From: Burkholderia cepacia GG4
GTDB lineage: Bacteria; Pseudomonadota; Gammaproteobacteria; Burkholderiales; Burkholderiaceae
Assembly: GCF_000292915.1 (NCBI RefSeq)
Contig: NC_018513.1
Coordinates: 682,001 to 746,000, forward strand
DNA length: 64,000 nucleotides
Reading direction: 5' to 3'
Shown: piece after piece, positions 8,261 to 17,984 of the stretch
Layout: every line of letters begins with the position of its first letter
Position numbering within the stretch: the stretch's first letter is position 1
Notes under the pieces: model-generated
Told to the model about the DNA's origin: nothing
Databases searched by the model: none
The model's input: the letters and a program-made list of their open reading frames with translations, nothing else
Made by a program: the position numbers and the translations under genes

Positions 8261-9397
8261 TCAATACATCGAGTGCGTGTTCTCTTCGAGCGTCTGGCGC
8301 GTGACCTTGCCGCGCATCACGCGATACACCCAGCTCGTGTAGATCAGGATGATCGGCAGGAACACGATCACCGCGAACAGCATCACCTGCAGCGTCTTCT
8401 GGCTCGACGTCGAATCCCACACGGTCAGGCTGCTGCGCGGGTCGAGCGACGACGGCATGATGAACGGGAACATCGAGAAGCCCGCGGTCAGGATCACGCC
8501 GACGATCATCAGGCCCGTGCAGAAGAACGCCGTCTTTTCCTGCTTCGAGCCGGCCAGCAGCAGCGCGAGCAGGCCGCCCGCGATTCCGACGACGGGCGCC
8601 GCGATCATCCACGGATACTCGCTGTAGTTCGCGAGCCACAGGCCCGAGCCGGCGGCGACGTCCTTCAGCAGCGGGTTCGCGACCGTGTTGGTGGGCGCGG
8701 CATGCGTGATGTGGAAGCCGCCGATATACGACGCGACCAGCACGCCGGCCAGTACGAACAGCACGACCGCGAGGAATGCCGACACGCGCAGCGCGATCGA
8801 CGCGCGGCGCGCGATCACGCCGTCGGTCTTCATCTTGATGAACGCGGCGCCGTGCGCGACGAGCATCGTGAGGCTGACGAGCCCGCAGAGCAGCGCGAAC
8901 GGGTTCAGCAGCGCCCAGAAGCTGCCGTAGTAGGTCACGCGCAGGTCGCTGTCGAACTGGAACGGCACGCCCTGCAGCAGGTTGCCGAACGCGACGCCGA
9001 ACACCAGCGCCGGCACGAAGCCGCCGACGAACAGGCCCCAGTCCCAACCCGCGCGCCAGCGCGGGTCAGGCCGCTTGCTGCGGTAGTCGAAGCCGACCGG
9101 CCGGAAGAACAGCGCGAACAGCACGAGCAGCATCGCGAAGTAGAAGCCGGAGAACGACGCCGCGTAGACGAGCGGCCACGCGGCGAACATCGCGCCGCCG
9201 GCCGTGATCAGCCACACCTGGTTGCCTTCCCACGTCGCGCCGACGGTGTTGACGATGATGCGCCGCTCGTCGTCGGTCTTGCCGAGGAACGGCAGCAGCG
9301 CGGTCGCGCCCATGTCGAAGCCGTCGGTGACGGCGAAGCCGATCAGCAGTACGCCGACGAGCAGCCACCAGATCAGCTTGAGAGTTGCATAGTCCAT
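8261..9397 (-). CDS. cydB: cytochrome bd ubiquinol oxidase subunit II
   Basis: A 378-residue integral membrane protein (about 9 helices) starting [20 protein letters not shown], with the conserved [15 protein letters not shown] near the N-terminus and WEGNQVWLI downstream, both diagnostic of CydB. Together with CydA it reduces oxygen to water using ubiquinol at high oxygen affinity, without pumping protons. Its length matches E. coli CydB (379). It starts 31 bases after cydA in the same operon and is followed by cydX. Confidence 0.97.
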   Translation of the reverse strand: MDYATLKLIWWLLVGVLLIGFAVTDGFDMGATALLPFLGKTDDERRIIVNTVGATWEGNQVWLITAGGAMFAAWPLVYAASFSGFYFAMLLVLFALFFRPVGFDYRSKRPDPRWRAGWDWGLFVGGFVPALVFGVAFGNLLQGVPFQFDSDLRVTYYGSFWALLNPFALLCGLVSLTMLVAHGAAFIKMKTDGVIARRASIALRVSAFLAVVLFVLAGVLVASYIGGFHITHAAPTNTVANPLLKDVAAGSGLWLANYSEYPWMIAAPVVGIAGGLLALLLAGSKQEKTAFFCTGLMIVGVILTAGFSMFPFIMPSSLDPRSSLTVWDSTSSQKTLQVMLFAVIVFLPIILIYTSWVYRVMRGKVTRQTLEENTHSMY

Positions 9398-9428
9398 AGC
9401 GATTCCTTGTTCCGTTGCAGGGGCGTGC

Positions 9429-11009
9429 TCAAACCGCGGCGCGCTCGCCGGCAGCGGCGAGTTCGTGGTGATAGCGCCCGGTGTGCAGCGACGACGGGCC
9501 GAGACGCGCGTACTTGAACATCAGCTTGATCTCGATGACGAACAGCACGGTATAGAACAGGACGAAGCCCGCGAGACTCAGGTACAGGTCGCTCGGCTTC
9601 AGGCTGGACGCGGACAGGTGCGTCGGCAGCACGCCGGCGATCGTCCACGGCTGGCGGCCGAGCTCGGCGACGATCCAGCCGAATTCGATCGCGATCCACG
9701 GCAGCGGGATGGCCCACACCGCGTAGCGCAGGAACCAGCGCCGGTTGTCCTGCAGCAGTTCGCGGCGCGCGCAGAACCAGAACGCGGCGACGAAGGTCGC
9801 GACGAACAGGAAGCCGAGGGCGACCATGATCCGGAACGAGAAGAACACGGGCGCGACCGGCGGAATCGTCTTCTTCGCGGCGGCCTTGATCTGCTCGGGC
9901 GTCGCGTCCGTCACGTTCGGCGTGAACTGCTTGAGCATCAGCCCGTAGCCGAGATACTGCTTGTGCTGGTCGAACAGCTCGCGCGTCGCCGCGCTGGTAT
10001 CGCCCTGCTTGATCTTCTGCAGCGCGCCGTACGCAATCATCCCGCTCTGGATGTGCTCCTCGCTGTGCTTCGCGAGGTCACGCAGGCCGATCACCGGTTC
10101 GTCGATTGAGCGCGTCGCGATCAAGCCGAGCGCGTACGGGATCTTGATCGCGTAGTCGGTGCGCTGTTCTGCCTGGTTCGGGATGCCGATCAGCGTGAAC
10201 GATGCGGGCGCCGACTGCGTTTCCCATTCGGATTCGATCGCGGCGAGCTTCATCTTCTGCACTTCGCCGGTCGTATAGCCCGATTCGTCGCCGAGCACGA
10301 TCACGCAGAGCGTCGCCGCGAGGCCGAAGCCGGCCGCGACCGCGAACGAGCGCAGCGCGAAGTCGACGTCGCGCTTCTTCAGCAGGTACCACGACGACAC
10401 GCCGAGCACGAACATCGCCGCCGACACGTAGCCGGCCGACACGGTGTGCACGAACTTCACTTGCGCGACCGGGTTGAACAGCACGTCGAACAGGCTCGTC
10501 ATCTCCATGCGCATCGTCTGGTAGTTGAACTCGGCGCCGACCGGGTTGTTCATCCAGCCGTTCGCGACGAGGATCCACAGCGCGGACAGGTTCGAGCCCA
10601 GCGCGACGAGGAACGTGACCATCAGGTGCTTGACCTTCGACAGGCGGTTCCAGCCGAAGAAGAACAGGCCGACGAAGGTCGATTCGAGGAAGAACGCCAT
10701 CAGGCCTTCGACCGCGAGCGGCACGCCGAAGATGTCGCCGACGTAGTGCGAGTAATACGACCAGTTCGTGCCGAACTGGAATTCGAGCGTGATGCCGGTC
10801 GTCACGCCCATCGCGAAGTTGATCCCGAACAGCTTGCCCCAGAACTGGGTCATGTCCTTGTAGACCTGCTTGCCGGTCATCACGTAAACGGCTTCCATGA
10901 TGACGAGCAGCCAGGACAGGCCGAGCGTCAGCGGCACGAACAGGAAGTGGTAGAGCGCCGTGATGCCGAACTGCAGACGCGACAGATCGACGACTTCACT
11001 ACTTATCAT
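9429..11009 (-). CDS. cydA: cytochrome bd ubiquinol oxidase subunit I
   Basis: A 526-residue haem-bearing subunit of the bd oxidase. Visible are the N-terminal haem-ligand region ([18 protein letters not shown], with His21), the second ligand region [15 protein letters not shown], the quinol-binding Q-loop side and the GRQPW motif near the C-terminus. It oxidises ubiquinol and carries haems b558, b595 and d in the inner membrane. Its start overlaps the end of cydP by 11 bases, implying coupled translation. The bd oxidase is typically induced under low oxygen; FNR-like boxes lie upstream of cydP. Confidence 0.97.
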   Translation of the reverse strand: MISSEVVDLSRLQFGITALYHFLFVPLTLGLSWLLVIMEAVYVMTGKQVYKDMTQFWGKLFGINFAMGVTTGITLEFQFGTNWSYYSHYVGDIFGVPLAVEGLMAFFLESTFVGLFFFGWNRLSKVKHLMVTFLVALGSNLSALWILVANGWMNNPVGAEFNYQTMRMEMTSLFDVLFNPVAQVKFVHTVSAGYVSAAMFVLGVSSWYLLKKRDVDFALRSFAVAAGFGLAATLCVIVLGDESGYTTGEVQKMKLAAIESEWETQSAPASFTLIGIPNQAEQRTDYAIKIPYALGLIATRSIDEPVIGLRDLAKHSEEHIQSGMIAYGALQKIKQGDTSAATRELFDQHKQYLGYGLMLKQFTPNVTDATPEQIKAAAKKTIPPVAPVFFSFRIMVALGFLFVATFVAAFWFCARRELLQDNRRWFLRYAVWAIPLPWIAIEFGWIVAELGRQPWTIAGVLPTHLSASSLKPSDLYLSLAGFVLFYTVLFVIEIKLMFKYARLGPSSLHTGRYHHELAAAGERAAV

Positions 11010-11277
11010 GGTGGTCTCCCTCGGTAGATGCAGGCGCCGGCACCGAGAGCAGCTTCTCGGCGACGGCGGCAGGCGGCAGCGACATGTGCTCGGCCTGCGG
11101 ATGATTGAAGAATGCGTATTTGAGCGACATCAGGAGGATCAGCTTGACGATCAGCACCAGGGTGATGTCGCGGGCGAGGGTCGGGCCGCGTGCCCACGCG
11201 GCGATGCGCGCGCGCCAGCCGATCGTGCCGGCCGCCTGCCGGGGAGGCGGCGCAGGCTCTTTATTGATCGAGATCAA
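10999..11277 (-). CDS. cydP: cytochrome oxidase putative small subunit CydP
   Basis: A 92-residue protein with one predicted membrane helix in RDITLVLIVKLILLMSLKYAFF, flanked by a proline-rich N-terminus and a polar tail. This matches the CydP family found just ahead of cydA in beta-proteobacteria; its exact function is not settled, but accessory-subunit status is suggested by position. The start is a TTG at 11277 with AGGA about 8 bases upstream; no other start lies in frame upstream, and none that preserves the N-terminal region lies downstream. It overlaps cydA by 11 bases. The start codon is embedded in an FNR-like palindrome. Confidence 0.8.
   Translation of the reverse strand: MISINKEPAPPPRQAAGTIGWRARIAAWARGPTLARDITLVLIVKLILLMSLKYAFFNHPQAEHMSLPPAAVAEKLLSVPAPASTEGDHHDK
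11264..11277. promoter_or_regulatory. perfect FNR/ANR-type palindrome overlapping the cydP start
   Basis: TTGAT-CGAG-ATCAA fits the FNR/CRP-FNR consensus TTGAT-N4-ATCAA at all ten defined positions. It lies exactly over the TTG start codon of cydP, too close for classical activation of cydP from that site. It could act on cydA, as a roadblock, or be coincidence. Confidence 0.4.
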
Positions 11278-11450
11278 GGCGATTATCCTGAATCGATTTA
11301 CATCGGTTTGGGGGGCGACTTTACGTCGGATTTATGACGGCACTGAAGCTGTTTTTAATCCTTTTAAGCCGACATGCCAATTTTAAATTGCCGGCTTTCC
11401 GATGCCGAGTGCTGCACTGCGGCAGACCGTCGCGAACCACGGGTCAAAAC

Positions 11451-11464
11451 TTGAGGTAGATCAA
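11451..11464. promoter_or_regulatory. FNR/ANR-type box upstream of cydP
   Basis: TTGAG-GTAG-ATCAA matches the FNR consensus at 9 of 10 defined positions and lies about 175 bases upstream of cydP, a plausible distance for an activator of the bd oxidase operon. I could not pick a convincing -10/-35 pair between it and cydP. The rest of 11278-11550 is AT-richer than the genes and holds no recognisable ORF. Confidence 0.5.
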
Positions 11465-11550
11465 GGATATGCGGAAGGGGCTGAAAACCGGTCGATACCC
11501 GATGAATCAGGTCGATTAATAAGGGGAGGGGTGGACCAAACAACAGGCGA

Positions 11551-11582
11551 AAAAAAACCGCTGCCGGTCGGGCAGCGGTTTT
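11551..11582 (-). terminator. intrinsic terminator of rpoH
   Basis: Read on the minus strand, the 8-bp stem CCGCTGCC/GGCAGCGG (11558-11565 with 11571-11578) is extended by A:T pairs and followed by a run of eight T (plus-strand A run 11550-11557). It lies about 30 bases after the rpoH stop. Confidence 0.85.
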
Positions 11583-11610
11583 CGATGAGGCGCTCTAAAT
11601 CGCCAGGGAT

Positions 11611-12546
<936 letters not shown>

Positions 12547-12609
12547 TAAAAAAACTCCTTTGGAATCAGGGACAAACCCTTGGTCTCGGATGAGATTCCG
12601 AGGGCCATC

Positions 12610-12636
12610 TTAGCACTCCCGCAATCCGAGTGCTAA
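12610..12636. promoter_or_regulatory. CIRCE element (HrcA operator) upstream of rpoH
   Basis: TTAGCACTC (12610-12618), 9 spacer bases, GAGTGCTAA (12628-12636): identical to the CIRCE consensus in both arms and spacing. CIRCE is the binding site of the HrcA repressor, normally before groESL or dnaK. It lies 64 bases upstream of the rpoH start, in the 5' leader or promoter. The rest of the 12547-12907 gap is relatively AT-rich and must also hold the pagL promoter; no further element was resolved. Confidence 0.95.
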
Positions 12637-12907
12637 TTCCTTAGAGGGTGCGGGGGCATCGGAGTTCCCGATTTTCTATCGAACTTGTCGAGTCGATAGT
12701 CTAATTTGCGACCGGGATGGCGTGATGAAGTTCCGTAAGTTATTGTTTCTGATGGTAATCAGTAGACGATTTCGATTTTTGTAGTTTTGGAAGCAAACAA
12801 TTTCGTTTCGTGATGCCGATCCGAAAAGTCCTTTACCATACCATTCAGTTCGCTCGGGCCAGGCCGCTGCGGCAGGCTCCATTCAACCCACAAAGTTGGA
12901 GTGTCAG

Positions 12908-13477
12908 ATGAACAATAAGAAGAATCGCCGGCCTCGTAGCCGGTTTGCGCTGCACGCGATGCTGGCGGCGTCGCTGCTGGGCGGATCGGGTGTCGCGTTC
13001 GCGGATCGGTGGGGGATCCAGGCGGGCGGCGGGTTTTCCGATCGGCACGGGATCGACAAGGGCGATCTCGGCGTGGTGTGGGATCCGGGCTGGAACTGGT
13101 GGGAAATCGGCGGCTGGCACTTTGCGTTCGTGGTGGAAGGGCACGCAGGCTACTGGCACACGAGCGGCAACGTTCACAGCAGCATCGGCGAATTCGGGGT
13201 GACGCCGATGTTCCGCTTCATCAAGAGCGCGGGGCAGATTCGCCCGTTCATCGAGGCCGGCGGCGGCGTCCGGGTTCTGACGCATCCGACGATCTCGGAC
13301 AATTTCTCGCTGTCGACCGCATTCCAGTTCGCGCCTACTGCGGGCGTGGGCGTGCAGTTCGGCCAACGGCAACAGTATCAGGTCGGCTACCGTTTTGAAC
13401 ATGTGTCTAACGCGGGTATCAAAGAGCCGAATCCTGGTATAAATTTCCACCAGTTCTACGTGCAGTACAACTTCTGA
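12908..13477 (+). CDS. pagL: lipid A 3-O-deacylase, PagL family
   Basis: A 189-residue outer-membrane enzyme predicted to remove the 3-O-linked acyl chain from lipid A, which tunes endotoxicity. Residues about 1-34 form a signal peptide (MNNKKNRRPRSRFALHAM..., cleavage near VAFA-DR). The mature part is an 8-stranded barrel, with the catalytic His-Ser in FEHVSNAGIKEPNPG, the conserved PagL motif, and an aromatic C-terminus ending YVQYNF typical of barrel proteins. GGAG at 12898-12901 selects the ATG at 12908 over a TTG at 12896. It is divergent from rpoH and monocistronic or paired with the next gene. Confidence 0.9.
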   Translation: MNNKKNRRPRSRFALHAMLAASLLGGSGVAFADRWGIQAGGGFSDRHGIDKGDLGVVWDPGWNWWEIGGWHFAFVVEGHAGYWHTSGNVHSSIGEFGVTPMFRFIKSAGQIRPFIEAGGGVRVLTHPTISDNFSLSTAFQFAPTAGVGVQFGQRQQYQVGYRFEHVSNAGIKEPNPGINFHQFYVQYNF

Positions 13478-13522
13478 TCCGCACGCCCGCGCACGGCGGG
13501 CGCGTTGCCGAGGAGTCAGGCG

Positions 13523-13906
13523 ATGGCGAAGGTGATCGATGCGATCCGCGCGCTCGAGCGCGATCGGTTCCGGGCGATGGTGGACGGGGACGGCGAGGCG
13601 CTCGACGCGCAATTGTCGGACAAGGTGTTCTTCGTGCACACCAACGGCAAACGCGAATCCAAGCAGCAGTTCATCGACGCCATCGTCGCCGGTCGCCGGC
13701 GCTATCGCCAGATCGAGATCCAGTCGCAGGATCTGCTGCCGGTCGGCGACGCAACCTGTGTCGTCACCGGGCGCGCGTTGATCGAGATGGAAACGAACAA
13801 CGGCGGGCTGGTCTTCCCGATCGCCTATACCGCGGTCCATACCCATGAGCAGGGCCGCTGGCGCCTGCTGGCATGGCAGGCGACGCGGTGCGCAACCGAG
13901 ACATGA
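13523..13906 (+). CDS. DUF4440 / NTF2-like (SnoaL-fold) protein
   Basis: A 127-residue protein with the compact cone fold expected from its pattern: an N-terminal helix (MAKVIDAIRALERDRFRAMV), then LSDKVFFVHTNGKRESKQQF and alternating strands ending in GRWRLLAWQATRC. Members of DUF4440 are ketosteroid-isomerase-like; most have no assigned reaction. AGGAG (13511-13515) sits 7 bases before the ATG at 13523; an in-frame start at 13505 is less likely. It follows pagL by 45 bases and is followed by a terminator, so the two may share a transcript. No function can be assigned. Confidence 0.8.
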   Translation: MAKVIDAIRALERDRFRAMVDGDGEALDAQLSDKVFFVHTNGKRESKQQFIDAIVAGRRRYRQIEIQSQDLLPVGDATCVVTGRALIEMETNNGGLVFPIAYTAVHTHEQGRWRLLAWQATRCATET

Positions 13907-13940
13907 GCGCGCGTGGCGCTCCTTTTCATGTCCCGACCGA

Positions 13941-13964
13941 AGCGGCCTTCTGGGCCGCTTTTTG
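13941..13964 (+). terminator. intrinsic terminator after the DUF4440 gene
   Basis: AGCGGCC (13941-13947) pairs with GGCCGCT (13953-13959), loop of 5, followed by TTTTTG. It lies 35 bases after the stop codon. Confidence 0.8.
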
Positions 13965-14049
13965 TTGGCCCGTGCGGCGCGGATCGCGCGGCGCACGGGC
14001 GGTCACGCTCCGCTCGCTGACGTTCAAACCCTGAATCGAAGCCCGACGG

Positions 14050-15696
14050 TCAGGCCGCCGCGCGGCGGTCGGCGCAGTGCCAGGCCGAGCGGTTGATCGC
14101 GCTGACGACCGCGTCGAGCGCGGCGCTCGCCGTATCGGCGTGCAGCCCGACGCCATGCCGCAGCGGCGCATCGCCGACCCGGCAGCCGACCGATACCGCG
14201 ATCCGTCCGTCCGTCGTGCGCGCGTGTTCGCACGACGCGACGTCGATCGTCGCGCCGGCCACCGTCGCGAAGGCTGCCGCCGCGCGTTGCACCGCGTCCT
14301 CGGGCGTCGCGTCGGCCGGCGGCGCACCGGTGATCTCGCGGTTCTGCCAGCGCGCGCCGTCGCCATGGCGCGTGGCCGGGCCGTCGGTCTCGAAGAATTC
14401 GCGGGCGAACAGCGCGCAGATCGCGTCGCCGGTCACTTCCTCGCCGGATGCGTCGGCGAGCGTCTGCACCGCGTGGCTGAATTCGATCTGCACGCGGCGC
14501 GTCGGCGTGAAGCCCATCCCGCGTTCGAGCAGGAACGTCGCGCCGCCCTTGCCGGACTGGCTGTTCACACGGATCACCGCGTCGTAGCTGCGGCCGAGGT
14601 CGGCCGGGTCGATCGGCAGGTACGGCACTTCCCACACCGCGTCGGGGCGCTGCTGTGCGAAGCCCTTGCGGATCGCGTCCTGGTGCGAGCCCGAGAATGC
14701 GGTGAACACGAGGTCGCCCGCGTACGGATGGCGCGGATGCACCGGAATCTGGTTGCAGCGCTCGACCACGCGGCGCACCGCGTCGATGTCGGAAAAGTCG
14801 AGGCCCGGGTCGATGCCCTGCGTATAAAGGTTCAGCGCGAGCGTGACGAGATCGACGTTGCCCGTACGCTCGCCGTTGCCGAACAGGCAGCCTTCGATGC
14901 GGTCGGCGCCCGCAAGCAGCGCGAGCTCGGCGGCCGCAACGGCGGTGCCGCGGTCGTTGTGCGGATGCACGGACAGCACGATGCTGTCGCGGTACGCGAG
15001 GTTGCGGTCCATCCACTCGATCTGGTCGGCGAACACGTTCGGGCTCGCCGCCTCGACGGTCGCCGGCAGGTTGACGATCATCTTGTGATCGCGGGTCGGC
15101 CGCCAGGCCTGCGCGACCGCGTCGCAGATCTCGCGCGCGAACGTCAACTCGGTCATGCTGAAGGTTTCCGGCGAGTACTGGTAGGTCCAGTGCGTGCCGG
15201 GGCGCGCGGCGGCGTGTTCCTTGATGAGTCGCGTGCCCTCGACCGCGAGCGCCTTCACGTCGTCCTTCGACATCCCGAACACGATGCGCCGGAACGACGG
15301 GCAGACCGCGTTGTACAGGTGCACGATCGCGCGCGGCACGCCGTCGAGCGCGTCGAAGGTGCGGGCGATCAGGTCTTCGCGCGACTGCACGAGCACTTCG
15401 ATCGTCACGTCGTCGGGGATGCGCTGCTCGTCGATCAGCTTGCGGACGAAATCGAAGTCGGTTTGCGACGCCGACGGAAAACCGACTTCGATCTCCTTGA
15501 AACCGATCGCGACCAGCATCTCGAAGAACTCGAGCTTCTGTTCGATGCTCATCGGCTCGATCAGCGACTGGTTGCCGTCGCGCAGGTCGGTGCTCATCCA
15601 GACCGGCGCACGCTCGATGGTGCGGGTCGGCCAGCGGCGGCCATTGATGCGGACGGGCTCGAACGGACGGTACTTGTCTTGCGGATTGCGCTTCAT
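14050..15696 (-). CDS. leuA: 2-isopropylmalate synthase
   Basis: A 548-residue enzyme that condenses acetyl-CoA with 2-oxoisovalerate, the first committed step of leucine synthesis. The catalytic TIM barrel (about 30-330) shows [11 protein letters not shown] with the metal-binding Asp, and [11 protein letters not shown] with two metal-binding His. The C-terminal LeuA dimer/regulatory domain follows from about 430. The sequence is of the longer, LeuA2-like subtype. The ATG at 15696 follows GAGG by 8 bases; an ATG at 15741 would add 15 residues. It is preceded by a 306-base leader carrying a leucine-rich peptide, so attenuation by leucyl-tRNA supply is likely in addition to allosteric leucine inhibition. 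Confidence 0.96.
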   Translation of the reverse strand: MKRNPQDKYRPFEPVRINGRRWPTRTIERAPVWMSTDLRDGNQSLIEPMSIEQKLEFFEMLVAIGFKEIEVGFPSASQTDFDFVRKLIDEQRIPDDVTIEVLVQSREDLIARTFDALDGVPRAIVHLYNAVCPSFRRIVFGMSKDDVKALAVEGTRLIKEHAAARPGTHWTYQYSPETFSMTELTFAREICDAVAQAWRPTRDHKMIVNLPATVEAASPNVFADQIEWMDRNLAYRDSIVLSVHPHNDRGTAVAAAELALLAGADRIEGCLFGNGERTGNVDLVTLALNLYTQGIDPGLDFSDIDAVRRVVERCNQIPVHPRHPYAGDLVFTAFSGSHQDAIRKGFAQQRPDAVWEVPYLPIDPADLGRSYDAVIRVNSQSGKGGATFLLERGMGFTPTRRVQIEFSHAVQTLADASGEEVTGDAICALFAREFFETDGPATRHGDGARWQNREITGAPPADATPEDAVQRAAAAFATVAGATIDVASCEHARTTDGRIAVSVGCRVGDAPLRHGVGLHADTASAALDAVVSAINRSAWHCADRRAAA

Positions 15697-15915
15697 CTTC
15701 TGGACCTCGGGTCTCAAGTCGCGAGCGAAGACGGGCGGCATGGGCGACGGTTGGCGCTGCCTCGCACCGTGGCGCCGGATCGCGCTGCGGATGCGGATGA
15801 TCTTCGCGAATCGACCGACGGATAGACGGACGAATGCTGACGACTTCGGGTTGTAAAAACTGCGAGAAGGGTGCTGCGAGGAACTGCTGGGAGGGACCGT
15901 GCGGACAGCACACGG

Positions 15916-15945
15916 CGCTACGAAAGCCTTAGGCTAGTCGTAGCG
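15916..15945 (-). promoter_or_regulatory. leader hairpin over the end of the leucine peptide
   Basis: CGCTACGA and TCGTAGCG form a perfect 8-bp outer stem, with a 4-bp inner stem AGCC/GGCT separated by a small internal loop. On the RNA it covers the last two CTA codons and the stop of the leader peptide, so ribosome position decides whether it forms. A second perfect hairpin (7-bp stem, 15950-15968) encloses the first CTA codon. A T5 run follows at 15855-15859; the exact terminator structure was not resolved. Confidence 0.65.
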
Positions 15946-16003
15946 ATAGCGGCCGCGCTAGGCGGCCGGAGGTAATTCGGAGGGTGTTCGGAAAGGAACG
16001 CAT
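15929..16003 (-). CDS. leuL: leucine-operon leader peptide (attenuator)
   Basis: A 24-residue ORF, start ATG 16003, stop TAA 15931-15929, reading [13 protein letters not shown] then [11 protein letters not shown]. Its last eleven codons hold four leucine codons and all four are CTA, a codon almost never used in these GC-rich genes; E. coli leuL also uses rare CTA-type leucine codons this way. It lies upstream of leuA on the same strand and its end overlaps a strong hairpin. A stalled ribosome at the CTA codons under leucine shortage would change RNA folding and let leuA be transcribed. The Shine-Dalgarno is weak and the predicted transcript start is only a few bases upstream, so translation may be nearly leaderless. 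Confidence 0.75.
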   Translation of the reverse strand: MRSFPNTLRITSGRLARPLSLRLA

Positions 16004-16012
16004 GAGGGCAAC

Positions 16013-16040
16013 TCTATGCCAGGATGCGTGCGCGTGTCAA
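16013..16040 (-). promoter_or_regulatory. promoter of the leuL-leuA transcript
   Basis: On the minus strand a consensus -35 TTGACA (16040-16035) is followed after 16 bases by CATAGA (16018-16013), a weak -10. The predicted transcript start is within about 10 bases of the leader-peptide ATG. It lies 47 bases after the ybiB stop codon. Confidence 0.6.
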
Positions 16041-16087
16041 ATGGTCGGTGGAAAGACCGGCACTACAGGGGGCCGGCCAGGGGGCGA

Positions 16088-17062
16088 TCACGGCGCGATC
16101 CGGGTGATCTGCACGATCGTCGCGACCTGCCGCGCGAGCGTGTCGGGCACCGGAATCTCGCCGCGCAGCACGGCGTCCGTCCACGTGGCCGTCGTCGCCG
16201 CGTCGCGCGATTCGGGCAGTTCGACGGGCGGCGCGTCGGTCGACGAGCGTTCGGGCTCGATCAGCGTATCGCACACACCGTCGTGCAGCCAGTCGACCTG
16301 CACCTGGCGCCGCGTATCGGCGACGGCCTCGCCTTCGGTGCCGCGCGCGAGCAGCGCGCCGCCGAGCGCGGCGTCCGGATGATCACGGAACAGCTGCGCG
16401 AGGCTGTCGCGGTACGGCGGATGCGTGTAGTTCACGAGCCGCAGGCCGGCCGGCGCGAACGGTTGCAGGATCTTCACGAGCGTGTGCGTCGAATTGCGCA
16501 CGCCGAGCACACGGCGCAGCGACAGCAGGCGCGCGATGCACGGCGCCAGCGCGTCGATCGGTGCGAACGCGACGCGGCGCTCGGCGAGCGTGTCCTCGAT
16601 CGCATCGTGCGACGTCGACGGCGCGATCGACAGCGCCGAGAAGATCTCCGCGCTGGTCACCCGGCCCGGATCGCGCTCGACGCCGTGCACGAGCACCGGC
16701 ACGCCTTCGCGCGCGAGCAGCAGCGCGAGCAGCGGCACCAGGTTCGGCTGCTTGCGCGCGCCGTTGTAGCTCGGGATCGACACCGGGCGGAACGCGGCAT
16801 CCTGCACGTGCACAGGCTCGAACGACGCCTGCGCGGCGGCGAGCATCGCGGCCAGCTCGTCGGCGCTTTCACCCTTCAGGCGATAGGCGATCAGGATCGC
16901 GCCGAGTTCGACGTCCGACACGCGCGCATCGAGCATCGCGCGATAGAGCTCGAACGTGTCTTCGGCGGACAGCGCGCGCGCGCCGTGCGGGCCGCGGCCG
17001 ATTTCCTTGATGAAGCGGGCGCAAGGGAACGGCGAGGCTGCGGAGTCGTGGGGTGCGGTCAT
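16088..17062 (-). CDS. ybiB: YbiB family DNA-binding protein (TrpD-like fold)
   Basis: A 324-residue protein with the fold of anthranilate phosphoribosyltransferase (nucleoside phosphorylase class III): N-terminal helical domain with ELYRAMLDARVSDVELGAIL, then [35 protein letters not shown] and NYTHPPYR. YbiB/TrpD2 proteins bind nucleic acid rather than anthranilate and are linked to the SOS response in E. coli; the exact role is unclear. The ATG at 17062 begins MTAPHDSAASPFPCARFIKEIGRG, the usual family start; longer in-frame extensions are out of family. It precedes the leuL promoter on the same strand. Confidence 0.85.
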   Translation of the reverse strand: MTAPHDSAASPFPCARFIKEIGRGPHGARALSAEDTFELYRAMLDARVSDVELGAILIAYRLKGESADELAAMLAAAQASFEPVHVQDAAFRPVSIPSYNGARKQPNLVPLLALLLAREGVPVLVHGVERDPGRVTSAEIFSALSIAPSTSHDAIEDTLAERRVAFAPIDALAPCIARLLSLRRVLGVRNSTHTLVKILQPFAPAGLRLVNYTHPPYRDSLAQLFRDHPDAALGGALLARGTEGEAVADTRRQVQVDWLHDGVCDTLIEPERSSTDAPPVELPESRDAATTATWTDAVLRGEIPVPDTLARQVATIVQITRIAP

Positions 17063-17262
17063 CGGGGCGTGGGGCGGGCGGCCCGCATCGGGCCGCGCGG
17101 TGAGCGGTAAGGAATGCCCCGAGTATCGCACGGGCGCGGCCCGCCCAAGCGCGCGGCTGCGCGCGTCGACGCTACGTGGCGCGCTAAACTCTGGTTCCCG
17201 GCGGTGCCGCGCGTGCGCGGCGTGCCCCGTTGCCGGCCGCATACGACTACGAGAGACATCCC

Positions 17263-17907
17263 ATGAAGCTCTACAGCTATTTCCGCAGTTCCGCGTCGTA
17301 CCGCGTGCGGATCGCCCTGAACCTGAAGCAGCTGCCGTACGACACCGTCCCCGTTCACATGCTGCGCGACGGCGGCGAGCAACTGAAGGACGCATACCGG
17401 GCAGTGAATCCGGATGCGGTCGTGCCGACGCTGGTCGACGGCGATGCGACGCTTCAGCAATCGCTCGCGATCATCGAATACCTCGAGGAAACGCATCCCG
17501 AACCCGCGCTGCTGCCGAAGCAGCCGGTCGACCGCGCGTATGTGCGGGCGATCGCGCTGCAGGTCGCGTGCGAGATCCATCCGCTCAACAACCTGCGCGT
17601 GCTGAAGTACCTGAAGCACACGCTGAAGGTGCCCGAGGACGCGAAGAACGAGTGGTACCGGCACTGGATCGAGGCGGGTTTCGCGTCGCTCGAGGCGCGC
17701 CTCGCGAACGATCCGCGCACCGGCAAGCTGTGCTTCGGCGACGCGCCGACGCTCGCCGATATCTGCATCGTGCCGCAAGTGTTCAACGCGAACCGTTTCT
17801 CGATCGACACGACGCGCTTCCCGACGATCCAGCGGATCGCCGACCATGCATCGACGCTCGACGCGTTCAAGGCCGCCGAACCCGGCGTGCAACCCGACGC
17901 GGAATGA
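17263..17907 (+). CDS. maiA: maleylacetoacetate isomerase
   Basis: A 214-residue zeta-class glutathione S-transferase converting maleylacetoacetate to fumarylacetoacetate in tyrosine/homogentisate breakdown. The N-terminal thioredoxin-like domain starts MKLYSYFRSSASYRVRIALN, containing the zeta-class SSASYRVRIALN motif (the glutathione-activating Ser). The helical domain includes QSLAIIEYLEE and PTLADICIVPQVFNA. GAGAG precedes the ATG. It is not accompanied by other homogentisate-pathway genes here; a terminator for the converging ftsY lies right after it. Confidence 0.92.
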   Translation: MKLYSYFRSSASYRVRIALNLKQLPYDTVPVHMLRDGGEQLKDAYRAVNPDAVVPTLVDGDATLQQSLAIIEYLEETHPEPALLPKQPVDRAYVRAIALQVACEIHPLNNLRVLKYLKHTLKVPEDAKNEWYRHWIEAGFASLEARLANDPRTGKLCFGDAPTLADICIVPQVFNANRFSIDTTRFPTIQRIADHASTLDAFKAAEPGVQPDAE

Positions 17908-17935
17908 CGAAGCGGCCGCCGGATTCCGGCCGCGC

Positions 17936-17961
17936 ATGAAAAAGGGCGCCCGAAGGCGCCC
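17936..17961 (-). terminator. intrinsic terminator of ftsY
   Basis: GGGCGCC (17944-17950) and GGCGCCC (17955-17961) form a 7-bp stem with a CGAA loop. On the minus strand it is followed by TTTTTC. It lies between the convergent maiA and ftsY. Confidence 0.75.
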
Positions 17962-17984
17962 TGTGCGGTGCGGGCCGGCGGCGT

